Assembly (NCBI GenBank): GCA_040437565.1
Contig: JBDOQK010000056.1
Coordinates: forward strand, 124,001-188,000
Length of the DNA stretch: 64,000 nt
Source: Albugo candida
Lineage: Eukaryota > Oomycota > Peronosporomycetes > Albuginales
Reading direction: 5' to 3'
In this document: piece after piece, positions 31,304 to 43,231 of the stretch
Layout: every line of letters begins with the position of its first letter
Numbering within the stretch: position 1 is the stretch's first letter
The notes under the pieces: generated by a model
The model's input: only the letters and a program-made list of their open reading frames with translations
Databases searched by the model: none
What the model was told of the DNA's origin: nothing
Made by a program: the position numbers and the translations under genes

Positions 31304-32746
31304 TCATGCGCGTCTCCGTGTCTTGCATTTTTCATACAGTCTTTCATCGCTTTGTTTCGGATGTATTCTGGATATTCGCACATAAATAATTTCTTCTGAA
31401 TCCTCGGCTATCTCTTCATCTCTTGATTTCTTCTTTTCGTCTCTTGAAGAACCGGTTCGCCCTGTTTGTGTGCAAGACGAACGTGGATGCTTTGTTGATA
31501 CTGTTAAATTTTTCTTAATATCAATTTCCGGTACTTTTCGAACTTTCCTCAATGTTTGTAACTTTGGCGTTTGAACTGCAGCTCGGCTGCGCGTATGCAA
31601 AGATTGCGCACTTGGAATCCGATCAAGTCGTAAAGTACGGGCGGAAGTAGCACGGTCATTTGGTATTTCACTTTTTGGACAAGCAAGTTGCGCTTGTGTT
31701 TGATCTTGCTCCAATAGAGCGCTCCGCGGTTGCGTATCAAATGGAATGACGTTTGGTTCACAGCATGGATCCGTCGATGCAAAATGCATATCGCTGTCTT
31801 CCACAGTACATTGATCGTGGCATTGGCAGCCACAGGATGTACCGTCGCATGGCTGCGTCCATAATCCTCGTGGCACTTCACTATTGTTTGGATACGCCGC
31901 GACCTCCAGAGACTGTAAAAATTGATTCAGATTGATCTCACCTGATTCATTCATTACCAAAGGTGCACATAATCGTTCCATCTGTTCCTCGGTGCAGAAT
32001 AGCCCAAATTTAATCCGTAAATTACGTTGCAGTGCCTCTACCGTAACGAACGGACTGCACCCAACACGTAACAATTTCATTGCCCGACGATGCTGATGTA
32101 CCCCATTCGGTGTCCGCTCCAACAATTTCACCTGTATGTTCTTCTTAAGCTTGTCAACCGACCAATCAGCCGTTCTTTCGGCGCCCTGAATTAACGCCTC
32201 ATTTCCGTTGATCATGAGAAATTGATCTCGAGCCATTTGCCTCAATTGCTTCGTCTTCTGCTCGCTAGCCTCCTGGCTGCGCACAAAGTACTGCGAGTCG
32301 GTCATCGGCTGCTTCAGAATCTGTTTGACGAATTCACGCAGATCAACCTTCCCCTTCTTATCGTGGTCATATTTGTCAAATAATGCTCGAGCTTCTACGT
32401 CCTCAAGAATGATCCCAAATCTGAGTCGGAGATGCTTCTTGAAAATGGCAAAATCGATCGCATTATCTGCGTCATTGGAACCAAGTAATCGACAAGCTTG
32501 CTGGTAGACATACTTTCCCGAGATTTTATTCCTCTCAAGAATTTTCTCTTGTAATTTACGTTCTGTTTTTGTGACATCCCAGCGAAATTTGGACAACGAA
32601 GTTGGTAACTCGCGTCCCACAGGCTCACGAAAAAGAAGCTTCTCACGTGGACATAACAATTTATCACTAGTCTGAGCGTGAGAGTTGCAGCGACAAACAC
32701 GAGGTTGGTGGGGCAGCGTCATAGGTGCGATTCGCTTTAATGACAC
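31304..32746 (-). CDS. EF-hand protein, possibly flagellar
   Basis: A single 480-residue frame. A clear EF-hand loop, DKYDHDKKGKVDLREF, lies near residues 124-140, and a second degenerate EF-like unit lies near 240-270 (FGLFCTEEQMERL, SGEINLNQFLQSL). The first 40 residues contain Cys and His. The C-terminal 170 residues are low complexity, with a Cys-rich patch (CDGTSCGCQCHDQC), then a basic Ser/Thr/Arg tail. Calcium binding is likely through the first loop. Flagellar association is a guess from the general look of such proteins in zoospore-forming protists. Confidence 0.7.
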   Translation of the reverse strand: MSLKRIAPMTLPHQPRVCRCNSHAQTSDKLLCPREKLLFREPVGRELPTSLSKFRWDVTKTERKLQEKILERNKISGKYVYQQACRLLGSNDADNAIDFAIFKKHLRLRFGIILEDVEARALFDKYDHDKKGKVDLREFVKQILKQPMTDSQYFVRSQEASEQKTKQLRQMARDQFLMINGNEALIQGAERTADWSVDKLKKNIQVKLLERTPNGVHQHRRAMKLLRVGCSPFVTVEALQRNLRIKFGLFCTEEQMERLCAPLVMNESGEINLNQFLQSLEVAAYPNNSEVPRGLWTQPCDGTSCGCQCHDQCTVEDSDMHFASTDPCCEPNVIPFDTQPRSALLEQDQTQAQLACPKSEIPNDRATSARTLRLDRIPSAQSLHTRSRAAVQTPKLQTLRKVRKVPEIDIKKNLTVSTKHPRSSCTQTGRTGSSRDEKKKSRDEEIAEDSEEIIYVRISRIHPKQSDERLYEKCKTRRRA

Positions 32747-33037
32747 CTCGCTACGATATTTACCACGCAGCTATAAATACGTTTAGATTACGAAAGCATC
32801 GGATATTTTCGTCGACCAGGTCACGTGATTACGTACTCAGTATACAGTGCAACTGTATACTATACTACCACCTGGTGTCTCTATCTGCGTAAGAAAATCC
32901 CGTGCAGCTGTCTGATGGCGCGATAGCCTTCCGCATCTTTGACTAATTCATTTCTTCTCAGTGCGACCAATTTTCAATCTCAATCGCCAGTTCTCTGCTC
33001 TGATAGCAAAAGCTCCACGCAATACGACTTCTAATCC
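32747..33037. other. Intergenic region 5' of the EF-hand gene
   Basis: No gene seen. The motif GTCACGTGAT (32820-32829), an E-box/CACGTG type element, lies about 75 bp upstream of the EF-hand start codon. Confidence 0.35.
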
Positions 33038-35371
33038 TTACTCTAAAGCCGCAATATCAAATAGATGACGCATCGTTGGACGTCTACAAAAAGAGCACAT
33101 GTCAGAAAAAATTGTACCACACTGAAATAAAACGGCAGAACCCATGCGGACAATTCCAAGGCTGCTCCAATCCAGTTAATTTGTGCACAATCTAAAAACT
33201 CTCAGTCATTGACAATAGTTCCTATTCGATGTGATGTACTCACTCTCGTCATCTCCGCTTTGCTTAAAGCTGTGCCGATCATCACAGAGCTGCGACACGC
33301 ACGGGAAGCCAATATGCTCGCAACTTTTGATAGTCGAAGTGATTCGATATTGGACGGATAATCTTGCAACAATGAAATCAGTTCGCGGAGGTCTACAAAT
33401 CAAATCTGAAATCTCATCCTTCCCATTCGCCTGCGTGTATACCTTCAATTCCAAATTGTGTTTCTTTACTCAAAGGAAGAGACAAAAGCCGCAATTTATT
33501 ACTTTGTGCCTGCGCATCTATTTCAAATGTGAATCCATTTTTCTGAAAAACTTGCAAGTGATCCAAAATGATCATTTCTTCCGTTGTCGTAAGCTGCAGA
33601 CTCAGTGGGCGAACCAAAGGCTGATGATGTAATACCGTCGAGCGTTGAAGCGATTCATACCGAAATTTCTCATCGCTTGCGTGCTGATCGATAATAAACA
33701 GATCTTTCTCATCGTATTTGGCGATAATGAATCCGAGGTTGAATTGCCCAATGATTTCCATTCTTTCAAAGTCATTTTTCTGGAAAACACGATGAAGCAT
33801 CTCATCCGATATTCCTTCCTCTTGGACAATTGGACCTTTATCGCTAAGGCGTTTTCCAAGAAACACTTCCTCACGGAAGAATCGATTACGGGCGTCTCGA
33901 AGAGATGACAGCGTCCATCCGGAAACGATTTCGGATGTATACATTTTCTTTGGGGAAGGTTGATCTTGTCGAAATTTTGCTCTTTTCCGCGGGCACATTT
34001 GCGCAAATACGGTCTCAAACGCATCGCCGGATTCTTGAGGTGTCACAGAATTGGGTTGTAGGTCTTTTTTGCGAGTCTCTGGGGATCCAACAACCACTTC
34101 CTTCTCGATTACCGATGTCGTCTGACTGCACGCTGGTGTTTTTTCCTTCGTAAGAAGCGGCTGAACCGTATAAATTCGTTTGGCTGGTTCATAAATTTCG
34201 ATTAACTGCGTTTTCAGTGTCTCAATGATTTCGTTTTCCTAAAGGCATGTGAACGTCGTCACTCTTCAAAGTCAGCAAATCGAAAGCACATACATGTCGG
34301 AAGAAAACTGTTCTCTTGTCGGGCGTCACATTCAAATCGAGGTCTTCACTCGGCACCTGGAAATCGATCACATACGCGGCGTATTGTCGCATCTCAAATT
34401 GCCGCCAGACTTCATGGATCGCCTTTGTAAGTTTGGGTGCGTCGATCGGACGTCCATTGATGTACAGAAATTGGCGATCACTATCACTTCTTCCTGCTCC
34501 CATTCCAATTTGACTGATGTACCCATAAGTGCGTTTTTCATGCGTCGATATCGCGTCCAATTGGAAGGGAACTAATGTCTTGAAAAATTTCATCCCAAAT
34601 ACACTCGCGATTGTGATCTTCATAGCTCTGAATCGATCTGTATCGACAGTACATTCCGTAGACAGAACGATCTGCTGTCTCGTGCCCATCCGATTCGATG
34701 CGATAAACTTTACATTAGTCGATATCAGCGCATATGTTTGGATCACTTTGAGTGCTTTCGAGTAATATTTCTTGATATTTCGATGAAAATCTCGACAACG
34801 GACGGGTAGAGGCTACAGTAAAGCTGTCAATACGGCCTCGACAAGCGCTTTCGTACATTAAAGAGCCCACGGACTGTGACCGTAGTGCCCATTCCTCGTG
34901 CTTTTGAACTCTTTTCCAGAAGTTTGCCGCATGAATCGTACTTTAAAAGGGTTCCCATTGCATCCTGAGCCGTTTTGGTGCAAATTGTGAGCTCTAAAGC
35001 CAATTGACAGATGGAACTGAGTGCTTCGCCGCTGTTTTAATTGCGTTATTTTTCACTCTGAGAATAAATGAGAAAACGTACCGAAATCCAAACGATTGAA
35101 CAGTCTCAATATCTTCGAATAGAGCGATTTTGGATGTGTGATTCTTTTGCGCGAGCGTGGCGTGATTCTCAGAAGGAATACCGGTGCCATTATCGAGCAC
35201 TTCGATTGTGGTTTTCCCGTACTCTTCGAATCGGATTACAATTTGAGTTGCACAGGCGTCAAGTGCGTTCTCTATTAGCTCTTTCAGTGCAATGGAGGCG
35301 TCTGGTATGGATTGTCCGCTGCAAATTCGCTGTACATCGCCGACGTCGAGCGCTTGCATGGACGATGGCAT
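33038..35371 (-). CDS. PMS2: Mismatch-repair endonuclease PMS2/PMS1 (MutL-alpha subunit)
   Basis: Seven exons (35371-35082, 35031-34857, 34812-34294, 34238-33443, 33392-33244, 33191-33142, 33083-33038) join in phase to about 674 residues; introns are 44-58 nt. The GHKL ATPase region shows LKELIENALDA, DNGTGI, HTSKI and, across the first intron, GFRGEALSSI. The transducer region has GRSDSDRQFLYINGRP and NVTPDKR. The endonuclease motif DQHASDEKFRYE is intact, as are the zinc-site pieces SRACRSSVMIGTAL and CPHG joined to RPTMRH. It nicks the daughter strand in eukaryotic mismatch repair with MLH1. It is shorter than human PMS2 because the linker is short. It shares a 91-bp divergent promoter with Kae1. 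Confidence 0.95.
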
Positions 35372-35462
35372 GAGGCGAACGTAATGTAGGTACGTGCGTA
35401 ATTAGCCTAACGTACGTGTGTTCAAGACGTTTTGTGATTGGTCGAAATAGCTCGGGAGTATT
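35372..35462. promoter_or_regulatory. Bidirectional promoter of PMS2 and KAE1
   Basis: Only 91 bp lie between the two divergent start codons. A single GATTGG (CCAAT box) at 35436-35441 is positioned 22 bp from the KAE1 ATG and about 65 bp from that of PMS2. It must serve both genes unless promoters extend into the coding exons. Confidence 0.5.
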
Positions 35463-36800
<1,338 letters not shown>

Positions 36801-37117
36801 TTCCTCGCTTCATGCAAGGAGCTGTACTCTATCCGAACACGATCTATCTCTACTATAGCTTTTGATGTCTGCGGGATCAAAAGCGCAATTTTGTCTTACT
36901 TTTGAGCTAAGAAACTGATAAGATTTATCCTCCACTATATGATTGGTTCATATTCACTTGCTTGATTATCGCGATTGGTTTCTCTTATCAAACGATATAA
37001 CCAATCAGCATCATGAACAGTATCGGTAACCGCATCTTGAGTATACGAGTTTACCTATACAAACGGGGCACTTGCTATAAATACCAGCGTTAAGCGTTAC
37101 GTTAGTATACGTTTGTA
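36801..37117. promoter_or_regulatory. HisG upstream region with three CCAAT boxes
   Basis: This 317-bp stretch has no gene. GATTGG occurs at 36941-36946 and 36973-36978 and CCAATC at 37001-37006, all 110-180 bp before the HisG start codon. They alternate in orientation, as is common for NF-Y sites. Confidence 0.45.
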
Positions 37118-38070
37118 ATGTTATCGCCAACAGCACCGACGCCCGAAAACGATAATTTGTTATTCGCGGTACCGAAAAAAGGACGCTTGCACGGTCAGAT
37201 CCTCGAGTTATTACGAGGATCAGGCATCGATTACCATCGGGTGCGATCCACATCCACTCCTTCCCAGTCTCTATCTGAATACGTTTCTTATTGTAGCCGA
37301 ATCGCGTGGATATTGCGATCTGTAAAAGTCTTCCAATCACATTAGTCTTTCTACCTGCATCCGATATCGCGACTTTTGTGGGTGAAGGTAATCTCGACCT
37401 CGGGATCACGGGACAAGATATTATTGCCGAATCAAATGTCGACGTTATTGAGAAATTAAAATTGGGCTTTGGAAAATGCCGTTTAAGCGTCCAAACGCCT
37501 CAAAAAGATCACATTAGTAATCCTATGCAATTAGCCGGCAAAAGAATTGTAACTTCCTTCCCCAATATCACACGAACGTACTTTGAAGCTTTGGAGAAAG
37601 AAGCCGACACAAAGCCGACAAAAATACGATACGTTTCCGGCTCTGTGGAAGCTGCGTGTACGCTTGGATTGGCGGATGCGATAGTGGATTTGATCGAGAC
37701 GGGTACAACCATGAAAGCTGCCGGTCTTGAGCTAATTTCCACAATCTTGGAGACGGAAGCAGTGCTTATCGCGAATCCAAAGTCAAAGAAAGACAAACTG
37801 ATTGAGACAGTGCGAGTACGGATGTTGGGGTACCTCACTGCGATGCAGTACAAGATGATCACTTATAATATCCACGTGGATAAGCTTGTATTGGCGGTTG
37901 AAATCACTCCGGGACGGAAATCTCCAACGATCAATACGCTAACAGGAAGTGACTTTCGGAGTGTCACAGCAATGGTCGAACGGACCAATGTGTCGGATAT
38001 CATGGACCAACTTCATGAAATTGGGGCCACCGATATTGTTGTCTTCGATATTGAGAATTGTCGAGCTTGA
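37118..38070 (+). CDS. ATP phosphoribosyltransferase (HisG, first step of histidine synthesis)
   Basis: Two exons, 37118-37240 and 37297-38070 with a 56-nt intron, give 298 residues. The reaction joins PRPP and ATP. Conserved pieces are AVPKKGRLHGQILELL near the N terminus, NRVDIAICKSLP across the splice site, LPASDIATFVGEGNLDLGITG, SFPNITRTYF and the PRPP-loop region ADAIVDLIETGTTMKAAGL. The C-terminal about 75 residues (VLAVEITPGRKSP, VFDIENC) form the ACT-like regulatory domain of the long form, which implies feedback inhibition by histidine and no HisZ partner. This matches the fungal HIS1 type. The organism is therefore likely able to make histidine. Confidence 0.95.
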
Positions 38071-38081
38071 TTGTGTCGAGT

Positions 38082-38959
38082 GTAAATGTGGCTAAACATT
38101 AGTAATCCATAAGACAGAAAAGCTCATTGCTAATAGAATCGGAGCTAATTCCACTCGCTCTGTTAAAAGCCACCGTCCATTCAAATGTGACGTCTGGCCA
38201 GCTGCTTGTAGTTCTCATCCTCTGGTCAGGCTTTTCTTTGAGCATACGTACGTGGCCGTGAGTCACATCCACGTGTTTTGATGCATTGTCCACTTTTTGT
38301 TCGCAGTAAACCAAACGGTTGACATTTCGTTTGTAGCAAAAGTTCTGCACAGAGGTTTTTGACTCACTGAAGAAATTGGGATTCGGAGTTTGTTTCAATG
38401 TACAAATATATCCACCACATGTTTTCTTTCAATGTGTCACATACGCCTGTGGATAGAGCCCAAGTGTGGANNNNNNNNNNNNNNNNNNNNNNNNNNNNNN
38501 NNNNNNNNNNNNNNNNNNNNNNNNNNNNNNNNNNNNNNNNNNNNNNNNNNNNNNNNNNNNNNNNNNNNNNGTAAATGTGGCTAAACATTAGTAATCCATA
38601 AGACAGAAAAGCTCATTGCTAATAGAATCGGAGCTATTTCCACTCGCTCTGTTAAAAGCCACCGTCCATTCGAATGTGACGTCTGGCCAGCTGCTTGTAG
38701 CCCCCATCCTCTGGTCAGGCTTTTCTTTGAGCATCCCTACGTGGCCGTGAGTCACATCCACGTGTTTTGATGCATTGTCCACTTTTTGTTCGCAGTAAAC
38801 CAAATGGTTGACATTTCGTTTGTAGCAAAAGATCTGCAGAAAGGTTTTTGACTCATTAAAGAAATTGGGATTCGGAGTTTGTATCCATGTACAAATATAT
38901 CCACCACATGTTTTCTTCCAATGTGTCACATACGCCTGTGGATAGAGCCCAAGTGTGGA
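38082..38959. repeat. 389-bp diverged direct repeat around gap 38471-38570
   Basis: Copies at 38082-38470 and 38571-38959 are the same length with about 16 substitutions and no indels (roughly 96% identity). The left copy ends exactly at the gap and the right copy begins exactly after it, as at the other gaps. This fits two allelic versions of one locus placed in series. Each copy holds a minus-strand frame of 99-113 residues (38099-38398 and 38588-38929) sharing SNELFCLMDY at the end; I do not recognise it, and the differences are largely amino-acid changing, so it may not be coding. Confidence 0.8.
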
Positions 38960-38972
38960 CGGTTATTTTACA

Positions 38973-41900
38973 ATGAATAGGGGCGTGAGTAACACAAAAA
39001 TGTCATCCAGACTACCATTTCCGAAAATGCTTTCTTCACGGCACGAGAATGATGAAGGCCTCTATTTGAAAGGCCTTACTCCACGTAATGAGACGCAAAA
39101 GTTGGAACTCGATGAGAATTCAAAGGGTTCCACCCCGTCCATGCACTTTTACTCACTCTTTCGACACGCGAATTGGATAGATAAAGGATTGCTGTCTTTC
39201 GCTTGCTTGATGACGACAATGAATGGAAGTATGGTTCCGTGTATGAGCCTGGTGTTGGACAACGCTTTTCGAGCTTTCCAGTCGCCTTTAACAGCTTCGC
39301 ATGTCGATCTTCCCGGAATCACGGCGGTGACGTTCAAGTATATCAGCATCGCCATCACATTGCTCGGTACTGATTCAATCGCCTGTTTTTTGTATGCATA
39401 CGTCGCGGAACGCCAAGTCAAAGCTCTGAGAGAGAAAGTCTTGAGGAAAATGCTGTACATGAATGTTTCGTGGCACGAACGACGAGACAACTCGCTTCTT
39501 TGGAGTCGCATTCATGAAGACACGACCAAAATAAGAGATGCAATGAATCTCAAGTTCCACGACGCGGTTAAATACACGTCTCAGTTCTGGGTTGGATACC
39601 TGATCGCCTTTACTAAGGCCTGGGATCTCAGTCTAGTGATGGCGTGTGTGATTCCAGTGATCGCTATAACGGTAGCATATATGCTTCGAGTGATTCGTGG
39701 GGGTGCGAAAACGGTGCATGAGCATGAGACAGAAGCCGATGCTGTAGTCGAAGAAACCATACGAGGTATCCGTACGATCACGTCATTGAATGCGGGAGGT
39801 CTTGCAGTAAAAACTTACAAATCCAAAGCACAAATGGTCCAAGACGAGAATCTCAATAGAGCCAAACCGATCGCTGGAATGGTTGGGCTTCTTTTTGGTA
39901 CGATTTGGATCATGTTTTCCGTTGGATTTTGGTATGGGCAACGAAAAGTCTTACAAGGAAATGTGAATTCCTCCTCGCACATGTTCCAAGCTATTTATGC
40001 GATTGTGGTTGGAACGCTTGCACTGGGTGAATTATATCCGAGTTTGTCCGCTATTGCAAAAGCCAAAGTGATTGCTGTGCCCATTTTCGAATTCCTGGAA
40101 ACGAAATCGACCATTGATGCGTCTTCAAATGACGGTGACATAATTTCCAATTTCGAAGGGAATATTGAATTCAAGGATGTTCATTTCAGCTACCCAACTC
40201 GGCCTAATGCTTCCGTTTTGCAAAAATATAGCGTCCGCATCGAAGCCGGTCAAAAAGTTGCTTTTGTTGGACCGAAAGGCTCTGGGAAAAGCACGATATC
40301 TTCTTTGTTAGAGCGATTCTATCTTCCCGATCAAGGAAATATCTTTTTAGATGGAAAAGACATTCAAAACCTTCGTATTCGCTGGCTACGGTCGAAAATT
40401 GGTTTGGTGCCTCAGAATCCTGCATTGTTTACCGGTACAATTCGCCATAATATTGATGGTGGCATTGAAGGCATCAGTCATGACGATGTTATTGATGCCG
40501 CTAAGCTCACTGGTGCCCACGAATTCATCATCAGACTTCCCGAGAAGTACGATACATTGGTGAGCGATCAGGGAGTATCGCTGTCCACTGGCCAGAAGCA
40601 GCAAATTGCTATTGCACGGGCAATCGTCCGGAAGCCTGCAATTTTGATTCTGGATCAGGCTACAAGTGTTTTGGATGTTGAGAGCGAAAAGCAGGTCCAC
40701 AAAGTGCTAAATCATCTCACGGAACAAACTCGCATGACAGCCATTTACATCACGCATCGATTGAGTACGATCAAAAACGTCGACAAGATTGTGGTCATGG
40801 CAAAGGGAACCGTTATCGAAGAAGGCACTCATGATGATCTTCTTCAAAATTCGGGTGGAATGTATCACAGTATGTGGAACGAGGAATTGGCGCAGCCGAA
40901 AGAAGTAGGGTCGACTGGGGAAGACAGCGCTCGTGAATTTCCTCGACATTTCTCTTTTTCCGATTCTCTGCATGAAACCAAGCAACAGAGCATGGGTGGA
41001 AGTACTTGGAGTAAAGCCATTGAACTTGTCCGACCAGAGCGGAAACAGATCGGATACGGATTGATTGGTGCCGCTATTCTTGGATGCAGTTATCCCGTTT
41101 TATCGATTTTCATTGGAAAAACTATGGCGGATCTGACACGGGGGTACGCAGACTTTGCAAGAACGCAGGACCAGAAGTACTTGGATAGAATATCGGTGAA
41201 TTGGATGGCGTATGGGCTAAGTCTGGTTGCTGTGGCGTACGTGGTAGCGCTGAGTGCTGGGATGAAATCATATTACTTTCGATTCATGCACGAGAAACTC
41301 CTCTTTCGTCTTCGTATCACTCATTTCAGCAGTCTTTGTCGTCAGAATATGGGCTTCTTCGATCAGAATTCCACTGGGAAACTCACTTCCGAGGTTGCCA
41401 CATGTGCCGCTAAAGGAGCTCATCTTGCAGGGGAAGCTCTTGGACAACTAGCTGAAGCATGTTTTATCACAACCGCGGCCATCATCGTCTCCTTCTTCAG
41501 TGGAAGTTGGATATTGACACTGATCTTGCTGTGTATCTATCCGCTTTTCATCGGTCTACAACTCATCAGATTCGGAAAAGGAAAGCACCACGCTAACTGC
41601 CTGAGTTTGTTAAATGAATCGGGAAATCTGGCGTCAGAAGCTATACATAACATTAAAACCGTCGCTTCATTGGGATCTGAAGAAGATGTTCTCTCGAGGT
41701 ACACTAAAATGATCCACGAAGTCGCCAAGGAAGGAAGACGTCGTGGTCAATGGTACGGTTTTGTTTTCGAGTCGAGTCAGGCTCTGGTGTACGGGACTTA
41801 TATTTTTTTATTTTGGTACGGTGGTAATTTGGTTGCTGACGGATCCATCACACTAGAAGCATTGATCCGCACATTAATGACAGTCTTGATGGCAGCCCAT

Positions 41901-42770
41901 GGTGTAGAAATCGCATTCAATTACTTTTGTGATACTGAAGAAGCCGTTGCTGCCATCAACACTATTGTCGTATTGCGTGATCGAGTCATCCCAATCGATT
42001 CCTTTGACACAAATGGCGACCAAGTTTGTAAAACGGCGGGTGATTTAAAGTTCCACAACGTGAATTTTGCATACTCTGGCCAGGCGAATGCGCTTGAGAA
42101 TTTCAACCTCCATATTCCTTCTGGAAAGACAGTAGTTTTATGTGGCCCAATCGGAGGAGGATTAAGTACGTGTTTTGCTTTGCTTCAGCGTTTCTACGAT
42201 CCATCCAGCGGCCACATTTCCATCGATGGGGTCGATATCAAATTGCTGAATCCCCAAAGATTACGGTCTCAATTCGCTGTTGTGGATCAGGAACCCATTT
42301 TGTTCAGCGGATCGATCAATGAGAATATCGCGTACGGCGTCGAGGTTCGAGGTCATGAAGAAAAGATCATCCAGGCTGCCATTTTGGCCAATGCGCACGG
42401 CTTCATTACCGCATTTCCCGATCAATACAAAACCCAAATTGGCAAATGGGGTGCTCATCTTTCCGCCGATCAGAAGAAGAGAATCGCAATCGCTCGAGCT
42501 TTCTTCAAAGAGGCACCAATTCTACTGCTGGACGAGGTGACAAGTTCGATGGATACCCAAGGCGAAAGGCTTGTCCGTGACGCTCTGGAGAAGATTCGAA
42601 GTGTACGCAAATGCACCACATTAATCATATCCAATCGACTCTCTTCGGCTCAAAACGCCGATTTAATATGTGTGGTGAATGATGGTCAAGTGAAGGAAAG
42701 AGGAACGCATTCGGAATTATTGAAAGAAAACGGTATGTACGCTACTCTCATCAGATCGAGCGCTTTGTAG
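38973..42770 (+). CDS. ABCB-type full transporter (P-glycoprotein family) with degenerate ATP sites
   Basis: The first ATG (38973) opens an unbroken frame of 1265 residues with the order membrane domain, nucleotide-binding domain (NBD), membrane domain, NBD. NBD1 has an intact Walker A (GPKGSGKST) and H-loop (ITHRLST), but its Walker B reads LILDQATS with Gln in place of the catalytic Glu, and its signature is LSTGQ. NBD2 has GPIGGGLST in Walker A, lacking the essential Lys, the signature LSADQ and ISNRLSS in place of the H-loop His, while Walker B (LLLDEVTS) is normal. Neither composite site is canonical. Conservation of length and frame argues against simple decay; it may act as a non-pumping or very slow transporter. 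It may also have an active paralogue elsewhere. Confidence 0.92.
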   Translation: MNRGVSNTKMSSRLPFPKMLSSRHENDEGLYLKGLTPRNETQKLELDENSKGSTPSMHFYSLFRHANWIDKGLLSFACLMTTMNGSMVPCMSLVLDNAFRAFQSPLTASHVDLPGITAVTFKYISIAITLLGTDSIACFLYAYVAERQVKALREKVLRKMLYMNVSWHERRDNSLLWSRIHEDTTKIRDAMNLKFHDAVKYTSQFWVGYLIAFTKAWDLSLVMACVIPVIAITVAYMLRVIRGGAKTVHEHETEADAVVEETIRGIRTITSLNAGGLAVKTYKSKAQMVQDENLNRAKPIAGMVGLLFGTIWIMFSVGFWYGQRKVLQGNVNSSSHMFQAIYAIVVGTLALGELYPSLSAIAKAKVIAVPIFEFLETKSTIDASSNDGDIISNFEGNIEFKDVHFSYPTRPNASVLQKYSVRIEAGQKVAFVGPKGSGKSTISSLLERFYLPDQGNIFLDGKDIQNLRIRWLRSKIGLVPQNPALFTGTIRHNIDGGIEGISHDDVIDAAKLTGAHEFIIRLPEKYDTLVSDQGVSLSTGQKQQIAIARAIVRKPAILILDQATSVLDVESEKQVHKVLNHLTEQTRMTAIYITHRLSTIKNVDKIVVMAKGTVIEEGTHDDLLQNSGGMYHSMWNEELAQPKEVGSTGEDSAREFPRHFSFSDSLHETKQQSMGGSTWSKAIELVRPERKQIGYGLIGAAILGCSYPVLSIFIGKTMADLTRGYADFARTQDQKYLDRISVNWMAYGLSLVAVAYVVALSAGMKSYYFRFMHEKLLFRLRITHFSSLCRQNMGFFDQNSTGKLTSEVATCAAKGAHLAGEALGQLAEACFITTAAIIVSFFSGSWILTLILLCIYPLFIGLQLIRFGKGKHHANCLSLLNESGNLASEAIHNIKTVASLGSEEDVLSRYTKMIHEVAKEGRRRGQWYGFVFESSQALVYGTYIFLFWYGGNLVADGSITLEALIRTLMTVLMAAHGVEIAFNYFCDTEEAVAAINTIVVLRDRVIPIDSFDTNGDQVCKTAGDLKFHNVNFAYSGQANALENFNLHIPSGKTVVLCGPIGGGLSTCFALLQRFYDPSSGHISIDGVDIKLLNPQRLRSQFAVVDQEPILFSGSINENIAYGVEVRGHEEKIIQAAILANAHGFITAFPDQYKTQIGKWGAHLSADQKKRIAIARAFFKEAPILLLDEVTSSMDTQGERLVRDALEKIRSVRKCTTLIISNRLSSAQNADLICVVNDGQVKERGTHSELLKENGMYATLIRSSAL

Positions 42771-43231
42771 CTGCTATCCTTATCGATTCTCATTTTGAGT
42801 AGTTAGCGCATGTTATAAAGAAAGCTTTTACAGTTTATTGAATTGTGTATCTTTTTTCGGGGCTTGAATTCTTTGTGCGATGTGAAAGCGTTCCAGAACG
42901 ATCAATGGAGTGGCAGCGTAGTGTCGGTGCTCGCTTGTGCGCTCGCAGTAAACGCGTTGCGGTCTACAAGTTGCCCTATGGGAAATTCCGCAAAATATTC
43001 CTTAANNNNNNNNNNNNNNNNNNNNNNNNNNNNNNNNNNNNNNNNNNNNNNNNNNNNNNNNNNNNNNNNNNNNNNNNNNNNNNNNNNNNNNNNNNNNNNN
43101 NNNNNCGCAAAATATTCCTTAAAGTTTGAAAGTTCAAGCACAAAAATCGTTTGGTGTTTGATACATTTGCAGCGAATAGTTGTTATTGGACACACAATCA
43201 AAAGCTGCAGGGTGTCTTTGAAGTACAAAAA
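42771..43231. other. Intergenic stretch with gap 43006-43105
   Basis: Convergent 3' flanks of the ABC transporter and the LAMTOR5-like gene. No gene is seen. A 17-bp repeat (42989-43005 and 43106-43122) flanks the gap. Confidence 0.5.
42989..43122. repeat. 17-bp contig-end duplicate around gap 43006-43105
   Basis: 42989-43005 equals 43106-43122, in an intergenic region. Confidence 0.75.

Noticed and set aside
38588-38929. Transposase-like fragment in the 389-bp repeat
   Set aside because: I found no transposase or zinc-finger motif, no terminal inverted repeats and no target duplication.
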